Source: Ceratothoa steindachneri
Lineage: Eukaryota > Arthropoda > Malacostraca > Isopoda > Cymothoidae
Length of the DNA: 64,000 bases
Reading direction: 5' to 3'
Assembly (NCBI GenBank): GCA_963969495.1
Contig: OZ018331.1
Span: 148,224,387-148,288,386, forward strand
Part shown: positions 55,001-64,000 of the stretch, piece after piece
How positions within the stretch are numbered: position 1 is the first letter of the stretch
Layout: every line of letters starts with the position of its first letter
Position numbers and translations under genes: made by a program
Notes under the pieces: generated by a model
Seen by the model: only the letters and a program-made list of their open reading frames with translations
Databases searched by the model: none
Told to the model about the DNA's origin: nothing

Positions 55001-57000
55001 TTTAAATATTTTAACTTCAAAGCAGGAAAGCTTTGTAGGAGGAAGCAAGGAGAACCATATACAACAGCTCCAGGAATCAGATGCAGCGATGTTCTTGGTA
55101 GGGTATATACTGTTCACCCAAGAAATTCAGAATGTTTCTTTCTAAGATTATCTTTACACCGTTTAGAGGACCAAATCAGTTAAAAATGCTTAGAATGGTT
55201 AATGGAAATGAAATGGAAACCTACAGGCAAGCATGCATTGATCTTGGACTAACAGAAAATAATGAGCATTGGGACAAAACTTTGGAAGAGGCAGCTACCA
55301 CACAGGCTCCAAAGACAATGAGAGACTTATTTACCGTGATGATTGTCACCTGTGAGCTATCTAATCCATTGTCTCTCTGGGAAAAGTATAAGGAAGATCT
55401 ATCTGAAGATATTCTCCATCAGTTCAAATTACAACAACCTGGTGCAGAAATGAACCCAATATTTGCATATATTTCACTCTATGAGATGAAAAACAGTTAT
55501 ATCCTTAACTCAAAGGGACTTGAGTCCATTTGGGATTCCGAAACCAAACAGATATTCACTTTCAGTGAACAGGAACACCTTGAAAGAGACGAGCTACAAT
55601 ATTGAGGAACTTGCTGTCATGGAACAGATCAATGAGACACTTTTAAATCAGAATAAAAAAACAGCATATGAAATGATCCTAAAAAATCTAAATTCCTTCA
55701 AGTGTGAAATATTTTTCTTGGATGCTCCAGGAGGAACTGGAAAAACTTTTGTTATAAACTTTATTCTATCAGCTGTGAGAACCCAGAGAAAGATTACACT
55801 TACAGTAGCCTCATCTGGTATTGATGTCACACTTCTATCTCGAGGCAGAACAGCCCATTCCACATTCAAGCTTCCATTGAATTTGAATGTTAATGAAAAT
55901 CCAATCTGCAGGAACCACTGTGGCAAATCTTTTGCAAGAAACCTGAGTAATTGTTTGGGATGAATGCACTATGGCTCACAGAAAAGCTTTTGAAGCTTTG
56001 GATAAAACACTGCAGGACATTAGGAAAAACAATCAGCTCATAGGCGGAGTGACCCTTCTTTTGTCAGGAGACTCAGACAAACTCTGCTAGTGATTAAGAG
56101 AGGAACAGCAGCTAATGAACTCACTGCTTGCTTTAAGACTTTTTACCTTTGGAGTCATGTTCAAAGACTGTCGAATAAAAACATGAGGGTTCACCTACAT
56201 GGAGATGTCAATGTTGGGATATTTGCTTCTCAACTTATGGAGCTAGGAAATGGTACAATTGAAAATAATGCAAATGGAGATATTTAACTTCCAGGGGGTT
56301 GTGGAATTTTGGTGAAGAATATTGAAGAACTGCAACTTAGGGCTTATTCAGACCTACAGCATCACTTCCAAAACAAGAACTGGCTCTATCAAAGGGCAAT
56401 TCTAGCCCCAAGAAATGAAACAGTGCATGCCATAAAGTGGAAACTTCTTCAAGAATTGCCAAAAGAGATAAAAAATTATTTCTCTTATGATTGCACTGTT
56501 GACCCTGACCAAGCAGTTAACTATCCCACTGAGTTCCTTAACTCCCTTGATCTTCCTGGAATGCCTTCCCATATAAGCTTTCCTTAAAAGAAGGAGCGCC
56601 AGTGATGTTGTTAAGAAATTTTGATCCTCCGAAGGTATGTAATGGAACAAGACTAATTGTGAAAAAAATGATGCCTCAACTTCTTCAAGCTGAAATTTTA
56701 ACTGGTCAGGGGAAAGGAGAATTGATTCTCATTCCACGGAATTTACTGATACCTCCAGATATGCCATTTGAATTCAAAACACTGCAATTTCCTATTAGAG
56801 TCAGCTTTGCAATGTCTATCACTAAAGCCCAAGGCCAGTCTCTGAAGGTTGTAAGACTTCATTTGCTACAGCCTTGCTTTTCTCATGGTCAGCTCTATGT
56901 TGGATTCTCAAAAGTTGGAAATGGGAGAAATATATTTATGCTCACTCCTAATGGTAATGGAAAGACAAAAAATATTTTATATCCTGCATATTTGCAGTAG
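52068..57000 (+). pseudogene. Helitron Rep/helicase protein with N-terminal OTU domain, broken
   Basis: Starts at ATG 52068 with a basic N-terminus (MRPRKSEK). The OTU-type cysteine protease motif TPGDGNCLFYSLA lies near 52328. A basic repeat region follows (TARAERARQRRASGTPDDRR), then the Helitron N-terminal region (IRAYNNCFSMKSFGANNV, RVQGQIYYK). The Rep region reads FLVDMYAKIESDRVLFIK and KLRAEDYIHLKDAV near 53810-53920. The HUH site is GLPLAHLL near 54258 instead of GLPHAH. ISAEFPNPETGP and NMIHGPCGSVNPNSPCM follow. The tyrosine region near 54690 is frame-shifted, with the second Tyr apparently Asp. The helicase keeps Walker A (APGGTGKTF near 55730), WDECTMAHRKAF near 55955 after a frame shift, and the C-terminal SITKAQGQSLK with CFSHGQLYVGFSKV, ending at 57000. 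More than ten stops or shifts. Confidence 0.88.
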
Positions 57001-57509
57001 TTGCCATTACTTGGTTTACTAAATTTTTGTAATGTATGCATGTTTTATTACATTTAAATCAATACAAATTGTATTGGGATTTAACAGTTGTTAAGTCAAT
57101 AAATTTTCCTGTGCTTTTGTGATTCAAAATTTTTATCCTTTTTATAATAAGTTTCGGTCCAGAGGTACTCACTCAGTTTGCTCTCAGCAAGATGTATCGT
57201 TAAAGTTAGCCCAGGAGATAATAGAAACAAAATTTTTTATTAACATTAGCAAGTTTACTTATAAGAAAGTAGTACAGGGTCCTTACTGCAATTAACCTCT
57301 TCATCGCTTTAAAAAGGACCGTCTCAAATAATATAACTAATACATCCATGAATGGTTTCTTCTTTCGACGAGGGAGTACGTGTAAATTTAAAAAGGGAAT
57401 AACATCCTGAAAAAAATTATGTTGGATATCTACTTCTCAGAGTAACGGAATGCAACTAAGCCTCGAAATGATACTTGCACAAAACCGAACGGCGGGCACC
57501 CAACTGCTA

Positions 57510-57512
<3 letters not shown>
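57001..57512 (+). other. Helitron 3' non-coding region
   Basis: Sequence from the helicase stop to the CTAG end. GC-rich inverted text (cggcgggcaccc) lies just before the terminus, but I cannot define the standard 3' hairpin with confidence. Confidence 0.5.

Positions 57513-57572
<60 letters not shown>
57513..57572. repeat. (TA)n microsatellite between the Helitron and the right LTR
   Basis: About 30 TA units starting right at the Helitron CTAG end. Confidence 0.97.
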
Positions 57573-57573
<1 letters not shown>

Positions 57574-57574
<1 letters not shown>

Positions 57575-58654
57575 TACAATTACACATTAATAGCTTGGTC
57601 AGACCAGTTGGGGAGAGGGATAATGAGAAGGGGGGAAAAATTCGTCCCCTAGTGTGTGGGTAATAATTATCAAAATAAGAGAGTGCAGATTGGCTTGACG
57701 GTTGAATGATGGCCGAGAGTCGTTCGGGGTTATTTAAAGAATGCTACAAAAATAAAGTTTAATAACAAAAAATTATCAAATATATAACAATATACAAAAT
57801 GAGGTTTGAGTGAGATACATGATCAAATAAGTAACAGACACACTCGGTGTCAGCAAAGGGACAAATCCAAGGGATTAAAGCTGTTAATTACCTGACTCGG
57901 ATCAAAGTCTTAAAAGGGGCTAAACTAAGCCAAAATACAAATAATAACAATTGATTTGGGAAGACCGGATTATAACGAGGTCCGCAGCGTCGACATCTTG
58001 CACGGGGTAATCGTCGAAGGGAAGGTAACTCAGGGGAGGCGAGGATCCAACAAGGGAATATATTTTACCTCAGAGTTCTCGATGGATGGTGGGGGGGCGT
58101 ACTTGTTCTACCCCAGGATGCTGATGAAGGAGGACTGGCGCGAATGCACGGAAGAACGGCCGTTGCAAGAAGCTGTCAATTGACTGGGGAAATGTCCACG
58201 GCGGAGAGATTCTAGCCATCGGTACCCGAATAAGCAACGGATGATACGACTCAAGAACGTAATGTGTCTTCGTGCGCGGGCGTGCTGTATTGCTTATCCA
58301 GCTGGAAACCTCCGGTTATAGAGGTGGTCGGTGGGCGGCGAAATTGCCTCGGGCCACGGCGTGCTCTCCTGGAATTTGAAGTAGCCGGCTTCGGCTAGGA
58401 GGGGGGGAAGCCGAGATAAGGAGCCGGTCGATTGCCCTTCAGGTTCTTTCTCGCGTCACGAGTATGGGAGGGAAGCTTAAATCGCCCCTGGCACGGAAAA
58501 TAGGCCTCGTAAGATAAACACAAATGGTCTCATAAAGCCATGTTCACCTGATTCCTTCCTTGCTTCTCACGCTGTTTGTTCCTGGGTTAAGGCCACGTGG
58601 GTCTTCTAAGTGTTCAAGGAGGACCTCCAGATACTATTAGACTATTCCGCCTCA
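57574..58654 (-). repeat. Probable 5' LTR of the minus-strand gypsy-type element
   Basis: Direct copy of 46387-47495, diverged by many substitutions and small indels. The outer edge ends ...cgcctca, i.e. TG on the minus strand at 58654. High divergence between the two LTRs means an old insertion, consistent with the decayed interior. Confidence 0.75.
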
Positions 58655-59585
58655 TCCTCCCCAACAAACTTTGGAGTGAGGATGTTCAAATGGCCATTCA
58701 GGAGGGAGAGATATTCTATATATTTTTTTATATTTATGTATTTACACCCCACTATAAATTATTATTATTACGTGACGAATCGAACAGACACCAAAATCAG
58801 AAGTACCGGGGCAGAATTCATTCACAGAGAGAGTACGGACTATTTAATCGAATAATAAATATAGGAAATTAGCAGAAGAGTTTTGAGTAGCTCTCGAAAG
58901 TAACGACGAGAGAAAAGCCGGAATAGTGCCCAAGGGTGTGAGCTGCACGGGCAGACTTAAAAAGGCGTTGTACGTATGAATTACCAGGTTGAAAGTAAGG
59001 AAGGTCGCAGACATGTCATTGCCACGAGAGTGAGTATCTGGGACACTCATTTATCACCAGCGTCTCTACAAATACGCCTCACGAATGGGCTCAGAAAATC
59101 ATGGGACGCGTCGCAACGAGACGAAGGGGCAGAAGGGATGCCTAGACATCAATCCAGGAGGAGAAGACCTGAGAAAGAGTGTGGAGGTGATGTTGATGTC
59201 CACTTCAGGAACTAGAGGAGAAAAAAGGGGGGAACCGAGATCAAGGGAGATAGGTTCAGTGTTAATGGGCCATAGATGGGGATATGCGTCACTTAGTATA
59301 CAACCACTTGCTGCAACCATACTTCCGTCCACTTGGCTCTAAAATTCAAGCAATTAGCAAGATTTGAGTGAAAATTAAATAAAAAAATACATTGATTGTA
59401 TTAATGCTCGTATGTATGCGGGTATTTGGCCTAACAGCTGCATAGATGACAGGGGCCCAAGCATTCAAATGGTGGATAACGTGACATGAGAATAAGTAGT
59501 CTTGAGTTTTATTGTATTAATGGCATACATATATATGCACAGATGGATATGAGAAACTCACAAAGTAGCGCGTGAGTAGAGCAAT
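58655..59585. other. Spacer, no recognised gene
   Basis: Includes short open stretches on both strands (58976-59342 region) that I cannot assign to a family; coding is not supported. Confidence 0.35.
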
Positions 59586-59587
59586 AA

Positions 59588-60095
59588 ATGCAAAAAATCC
59601 CACAGGAAAATGAGGTAAACATGAAGATCGGCGGCGCGAACGATGGGACGCAAAATATTTCGTCCCTGTTCCAATATGTTTCACCTTTTGGGAATATATT
59701 AAAGGGGACTGCTCGTGGGGGGGGGGGTATCACTGCGGGCAGACCCCCTTACGATGATCCTGAGTTTCAATCAATGGGGGGGTATCACTGCGGGTAGACC
59801 CCCTTACGATGATCCTGAGTTTCAATCAATGGGGGGGTATCACTGCGGGTAGACCCCCTTACGATGATCCTGAGTTTCAATCAATGGGGGGGGGGTCTGG
59901 GGGGCACAGCCTCGCAGTATATAATCATAATTGTTTATAAAATAATGTTCTAACGGTTTTTTTTACCGTTTTTATTTAACCAAACGCGCCTGAATACACG
60001 CGGGTGAACGAAACATACACGCCCCCAAAATACACTTTTTCGCGCGCGCCGCCGATCTTCATGTTTACCGAAAATGAAAGGCGGATTCCAATTAC
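59588..60095. mobile_element. Inverted-repeat (foldback-like) element with a G-rich tandem core
   Basis: A perfect 24-bp inverted pair lies at 59615-59638 (gtaaacatgaagatcggcgg...) and 60045-60068. The similarity extends imperfectly outward (aaatgcaaaaaa and aaaatga on both arms). The 55-bp tandem repeats lie between the arms. The structure resembles a foldback or MITE-type element; no coding. Confidence 0.6.
59727..59891. repeat. 55-bp tandem repeat, three copies, with G-tracts
   Basis: Units start at 59727, 59782 and 59837 (gtatcactgcgggtagaccc), each ending in a run of 6-10 G. The G-run length varies between copies. Confidence 0.95.
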
Positions 60096-60356
60096 TTTCT
60101 CTTTTTTTTTTGCATTTATATGTACAGATATACAACGAGTTGTTGGGTTAAATTTCCTTCACGATTCACGTTGAACAAGTGTTCTAAGATGCACCTCACA
60201 TCTACATGATAAGTGGTCACCAGCGCTCTGATCAAGGGTCCGTTCTTTCTGTTTGTGGGGAGACGACGAAGGATTGTTCTCCATAATACTCTTTCAAGGT
60301 CAAAGTGCGGTGGGGAAGGGGCTGGTTGACATTTCTAACGGGAGAGAAAAAAGGGC

Positions 60357-60580
60357 GTAAGCAAGGAAGGTTGTACTCATTTTATTTTATGAATATCAGA
60401 CTTTTAAGGAGACAACTCGCACATGGTCCCATGGTGTAATGGTTAGCACTCTGGACTTTGAATCCAGCGTAAGCAAGGAAGGTTGTACTCATTTTATTTT
60501 ATGAATATCAGACTTTTAAGGAGATAACTAGCACATGGTCCCATGGTGTAATGGTTAGCACTCTGGACTTTGAATCCAGC
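60357..60580. repeat. 112-bp tandem duplication including part of a tRNA gene
   Basis: 60357-60468 is repeated at 60469-60580 with only a few changes (agacaactcg versus agataactag). Each copy has the same leader (gtaagcaaggaaggttgtac) and the first 44 bases of the tRNA. Confidence 0.95.
60425..60469 (+). pseudogene. Truncated tRNA-Gln copy
   Basis: The first 44-45 bases of the tRNA at 60537 (acceptor 5' strand, D arm, full anticodon arm). It is cut at the duplication junction before the variable loop, so it lacks the T arm, the B box and the acceptor 3' strand. It cannot fold as a tRNA. Confidence 0.93.
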
Positions 60581-60608
60581 GATCCGAGTTCGAGTCTCGG
60601 TGGGACCT
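60537..60608 (+). tRNA. tRNA-Gln (anticodon TTG)
   Basis: A 72-nt cloverleaf. Acceptor GGTCCCA (60537-60543) pairs with TGGGACC (60601-60607), with discriminator T. The anticodon stem CTGGA/TCCAG holds loop CTTTGAA with anticodon TTG at 60570-60572, reading CAA (Gln). A-box-like 'gtgtaatggttagca' and B-box-like 'gagttcgagtctcgg' are intact. No intron, and CCA is not encoded. A TTTT Pol III terminator follows at 60611-60614. All arms pair, so this looks like a functional gene. Confidence 0.95.
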
Positions 60609-60610
60609 CC

Positions 60611-60614
60611 TTTT
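60611..60614 (+). terminator. Pol III T-tract terminator of tRNA-Gln
   Basis: tttt within cctccttttata, three bases after the end of the tRNA. Confidence 0.75.
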
Positions 60615-60866
60615 ATATACATAAAACATCTTTGTATTACTGTTAAAAAACTACCCCTTGTTTATACCTAATTATAACATATTTTAAAATAGCCATATTT
60701 TATATAATATTTTTCTCATCATAATTTTGTTATTTTCTTTTTACTAAAACAAAATTTATGTGAGTCAAACATCCCAAACTATGTACAGAGCCTCGATCAA
60801 ATTTGAATACCTATTAATATCACTAAATACGGTCTATCTCTAAATTAAAAAACTCGGTAGTAAAAG

Positions 60867-60918
60867 AATTTGTCTATAAACAGCACCCCTATTTAGGGGT
60901 TCTCTTTATAGACAAATT
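60867..60918. other. Strong 52-nt hairpin
   Basis: 14-bp perfect stem (60867-60880, aatttgtctataaa, with 60905-60918), then an inner 6-bp stem accccT/aggggt (60885-60900) with loop attt. It stands alone in AT-rich sequence. Confidence 0.8.
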
Positions 60919-61675
60919 AAATCAGAAAAAAATAGAGGAGATATAGCAAAACTGTTTAGTTACCCTTCTCAAAGACAGCTATTGAAAGAAAACGATTCGG
61001 TGTGTCTGCGATAACGAAAAAAAATAACAGATGCTAATGATTTCCATAAAATCTAATTTCCTTCATATTATTCGTTCGAAATTCAGATTTGTATATATTT
61101 TTTTTAAATTCGAGTTATATAGGTAATATTATTGTAACAAATTCGAAACAATATTGAATCGTAGGTTGCTGTAAACACTTAAGGTCAAATTACACTCGAT
61201 AAAGAAAAGGAAGCGAAGTTCACAGTTACTTTTAAAATGAACTATAATATGAGTACTGTATAGTAGTAATTTTGCTTGCTTGTATTAATTGTCAATCAGT
61301 CTACTTTTTTTTTTAATAAATGATCTGAGCAGCAGCTAATAATGACTCAAACAATCAGTATAAATGATTTATAAAAATGAAGCAAACTCATCAAGGTAAA
61401 TCAGGCCAGAAAGTTTAGGAAACGATGGCGTAAAGAAATTAATGACGTTGAGATAGACCACTTATGGAGGTCAAGAACCACCCAAACCCCCACAACCCCC
61501 TCCCCCTCTCCCGATTTAGCAACGAATATAAGTCCCATTATGAGTATAATAAAGAAGTTCGGGTGATTTGTGAGATCTACATAATTATATACAAGGTTTT
61601 GTCCGATAAATAAGATTTAATCAAGAAAAGCAAACTATTATTAAGCTTTAACGGTAAAATGTTCCTAGATCCATT
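60919..61675. other. AT-rich spacer
   Basis: No gene or repeat recognised apart from a C-rich tract near 61480-61510. Confidence 0.4.
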
Positions 61676-62690
61676 TGAAACTAGCTTTAGCATAGCGTTA
61701 TATAAGTCAACCGAAGCTCCGTAGCCATGGAGACATCCTAGCCTTAGCATAGCGTTATATAAGTCAACCGAAGCTCCGTAGCCATGGAGACATCCTCGCC
61801 TATGCATAGCGTTATATAAGTCAACCGAAGCTCCGTAGCCATGGAGACATCCTCGCCTATGCATAGCGTTATATAAGTCAACCGAAGCTCCGTAGCCATG
61901 GAGACATCCTAGCCTTAGCATAGCGTTATATAAGTCAACCGAAGCTCCGTAGCCATGGAGACATCCTCGCCTATGCATAGCGTTATATAAGTCAACCGAA
62001 GCTCCGTAGCCATGGAGACATCCTCGCCTATGCATAGCGTTATATAAGTCAACCGAAGCTCCGTAGCCATGGAGACATCCTAGCCTTAGCATAGCGTTAT
62101 TATAAGTCAACCAAAGCTCCGTAGCCATGGAGACATCCTAGCCTTAGCATAGCGTTATATAAGTCAACCGAAGCTCCGTAGCCATGGAGACATTCTAGCC
62201 TATGCATAGCGTTATATAATTCAACTGAAGATCCGTAGCCATGGAGACATCCTAGCCTTAGCATAGCGTTATTATAAGTCAACCGAAGCTCCGTAGCCAT
62301 GGAGACATCCTAGCCTTAGCATAGCGTTATATAAGTCAACCGAAGCTCCGTAGCCATGGAGACATCCTAGCCTATGCATAGCGTTATATAAGTCAACCGA
62401 AGCTCCGTAGCCATGGAGACATCCTAGCCTATGCATAGCGTTATATAAGTCAACCGAAGATCCGTAGCCATGGAGATATCCTAGCCTTAGCATAGCGTTA
62501 TTATAAGTCAACCGAAGCTCCGTAGCCATGGAGACATCCTAGCCTTAGCATAGCGTTATTATAAGTCAATCGAAGCTCCGTAGCCATGGAGACATCCTAG
62601 CCTATGCATAGCGTTATATAAGTCAACCGAGGATCCGTAGCAATGGAGACATCCTAACTTTAGCATAGCGTTATATACCTATTCAATACT
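61676..62690. repeat. 57-bp minisatellite, about 17.5 copies
   Basis: Head-to-tail copies of a 57-bp unit (agcgttatataagtcaaccg, then aagctccgtagccatggagacatcctagcctta/tgcat). Two sub-variants alternate (ccttagcat and cctatgcat). Some units carry one extra T (gttattataag, 58 bp). On the minus strand the 57-bp units stay open and encode 19-residue repeats (LHGYGASVDLYNAM...). The 58-bp variants break this frame, so it is probably not coding. Confidence 0.96.
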
Positions 62691-63829
62691 TATTCAATAT
62701 CTGCGTTTATTGAACAACCAGATCTCTATGTACAAATTCTAATTAGACCAACGTATTAACTTCCAATGTAATCATCTAACAATTTAGCAATCAATAGGTT
62801 AATGTGACTTTAGATAGGAAAGAATATATTAAATTGTTGGATTTGGATGCATCTACTAATAAAGGATAGTGTAGGAAGTGTCAATATTTTATTAACGCTG
62901 GTTAGGTTAGCGTTAAAGTGTCCTTGGGTATATAAACACACAGTTACTGAAGTTTTTTGTTGTTGTTTTTTTACACTGGGTTGACAACCACTCTTAGGTG
63001 ATAGGCTATGTAATAATTTGGTCGCCTATGCTTTCGCTGGTATTCACCAAGATAGAATTAATTCTTAGACGAGAGAGAAGATAGGATGCGAGGGCGCGAT
63101 CAGCTTGGGGGGCTGGCTATGCTTTCGTGTCTCGCCTCTGTAGACGGCTCTCCGAGACGATAGGTTGTTCAGTGTCGTTGATTGGCGGCGAGTGAGAATC
63201 GTGGTACCTACATTCGCCGACAACTTGCCCTGTGGTTATCAGCCACTACTTTGAATGCTAAGAAACATAGACGAATAAGCGATAAAGGGCTTTTGGTTGA
63301 CCATGCTCGGGGAGTAGAGTCGGTAACCGCCTCCTACACTGCCCTCTTAAAGTCTGCAGGGAGTCTTACACTCACTGTATCCAGAGAGAACACAAAAACA
63401 AGCGGTACACCTTGTTCAAGCTTTTGCTAATCTCTCTTCCCCATGAAATCCCATTCTTCTGTCCTGATCAATTAATTATCTGCCTGTATTCTGACAAGGT
63501 AGTCCAAATCCTCTGCCTCTTCTCCTCGCCACCGCGTAATTCTCATTTTGCAACCGATACCCGGACTTATTTCTCCCGCGCCAGTGTTCCACGATGAAAT
63601 AACTTCCCTCTTTCTCTCTTCCAAAAAGATCTGTTCTCCCCTAGACTCATTCCCTCTAAGTCCTTACCGCCAGTTCTCTCCTGTTCTTCTCCATTACCTC
63701 ATTGCTATTTTTGTTACCACACCCTCGTCCTGAATACTGCCAACCGACTTCAAACAGGCTGATGTTCTCCCCCTCCCCTCCAAAAAAACCTGAACCAAAA
63801 CATTCCTACAAGCTACCACACAATCTCTA
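62691..63829. other. Spacer, no recognised gene
   Basis: Has a TTAGG-like word (gctggttaggttagcg, 62899-62914). 63000-63830 is GC-richer with short open stretches that I cannot assign. Confidence 0.35.
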
Positions 63830-64000
63830 ACTCCCATTCCTCTCAGAATTCCTTGAAAGGCTGGTATCAGCCTGGTTTCTAGGTCACATGTCCTCATCCA
63901 ACGCTGGTGGGATCTTTCAGTCTGGTTTCAAGGCAGGACACATCGCTGAATAAGATCTCCTACAGGGAACGGACTACTTTAGATGTGCGGCTGACGATGG
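63830..64000 (+). pseudogene. L2/CR1-group RT fragment at the window edge
   Basis: The plus-strand frame reads FLERLVSAWFLGHM, FQSGFKAGHIAE, a stop, then DLLQGTDYFRCAADDG. This matches the LERVV...FQSGFRPxHSTETALL...AADxG run that precedes motif A in L2-type reverse transcriptases. It has one stop and runs off the window. Confidence 0.5.

Noticed and set aside
59085..59342. Overlapping open stretches on both strands at 58976-59342
   Set aside because: No recognisable domain, no repeat partner and overlapping antisense frames; coding is not supported.

Overview
This is a repeat-dominated window from an animal nuclear genome, most likely an arthropod and possibly a crustacean. The signs are degenerate and short runs of the arthropod telomere motif (CCTAA/TTAGG at about 7.1-7.3, 23.7, 38.7, 43.9 and 62.9 kb), a eukaryotic tRNA gene with a Pol III T-tract terminator, long (AT)n, (ATT)n and (CT)n microsatellites, and the mix of transposable elements (Jockey-like, CR1-like, mariner, hAT, Ty3/gypsy, Helitron). 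The species call is inference. I see no host protein-coding gene. Almost every convincing coding stretch belongs to a transposable element, and all but one of these elements are visibly damaged.

Layout. 0-5 kb: relics of a CR1-like LINE (-), a hAT transposase tail (+), a LINE ORF1 (-), a Tc1/mariner-type transposon with TIRs and TA flanks (2440-3865), and a second CR1-like RT piece running into (TA)n. 5.1-6.2 kb: a 37-bp minisatellite. 6.9-8.3 kb: (ATT)n, telomere-like degenerate repeats, a dispersed repeat and (AT)n. 8.39-8.83 kb and 21.87-22.58 kb are two arrays of one satellite family in the same orientation. Between them lies a 13-kb block of three related non-LTR retrotransposons: element A (+, two intact ORFs, 9617-13895), element B (-, same architecture, one in-frame stop in ORF2, 15063-19363), and element C (-, ORF1 only, 5'-inverted, 19726-21823). 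A and B lie tail to tail. 24.1-26.7 kb is a decayed non-LTR element (+). 27.6-30.7 kb is a decayed Ty3/gypsy pol (+). 31.86-37.02 kb is element D (+), a decayed member of the A/B group flanked by a 17-bp direct repeat. 37.0-40.0 kb holds a piece of an arthropod dispersed-repeat protein, a candidate LTR with primer-binding-like site, and a 388-bp tandem duplication. 41.1-42.04 kb is a mariner deletion derivative and 42.05-43.9 kb another CR1-like relic.

46.4-58.65 kb reads as one nested stack. Two direct copies of about 1.1 kb (probable LTRs) bracket a minus-strand gypsy-type relic. Its visible domain order is gag, CCHC, protease, integrase zinc-binding motif, then RT. Inside it, next to the upstream LTR, an (AT)n tract has apparently been entered by a terminal-inverted-repeat element (50.90-51.36 kb) and by an OTU-containing Helitron (coding remains 52.07-57.0 kb, CTAG end at 57512). 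59.6-60.07 kb is an inverted-repeat structure around G-rich 55-bp tandem repeats. 60.36-60.61 kb is a tRNA-Gln(TTG) gene with a 112-bp tandem duplication that made a truncated upstream copy. 61.68-62.69 kb is a 57-bp minisatellite. The window ends in a probable L2-like LINE fragment.

Element A is the only candidate autonomous element. Its ORF1 (nucleic-acid binding) and ORF2 (endonuclease plus reverse transcriptase) would act together in target-primed reverse transcription. Elements B, C and D are siblings; C lacks any ORF2 and would have needed another copy's enzyme.
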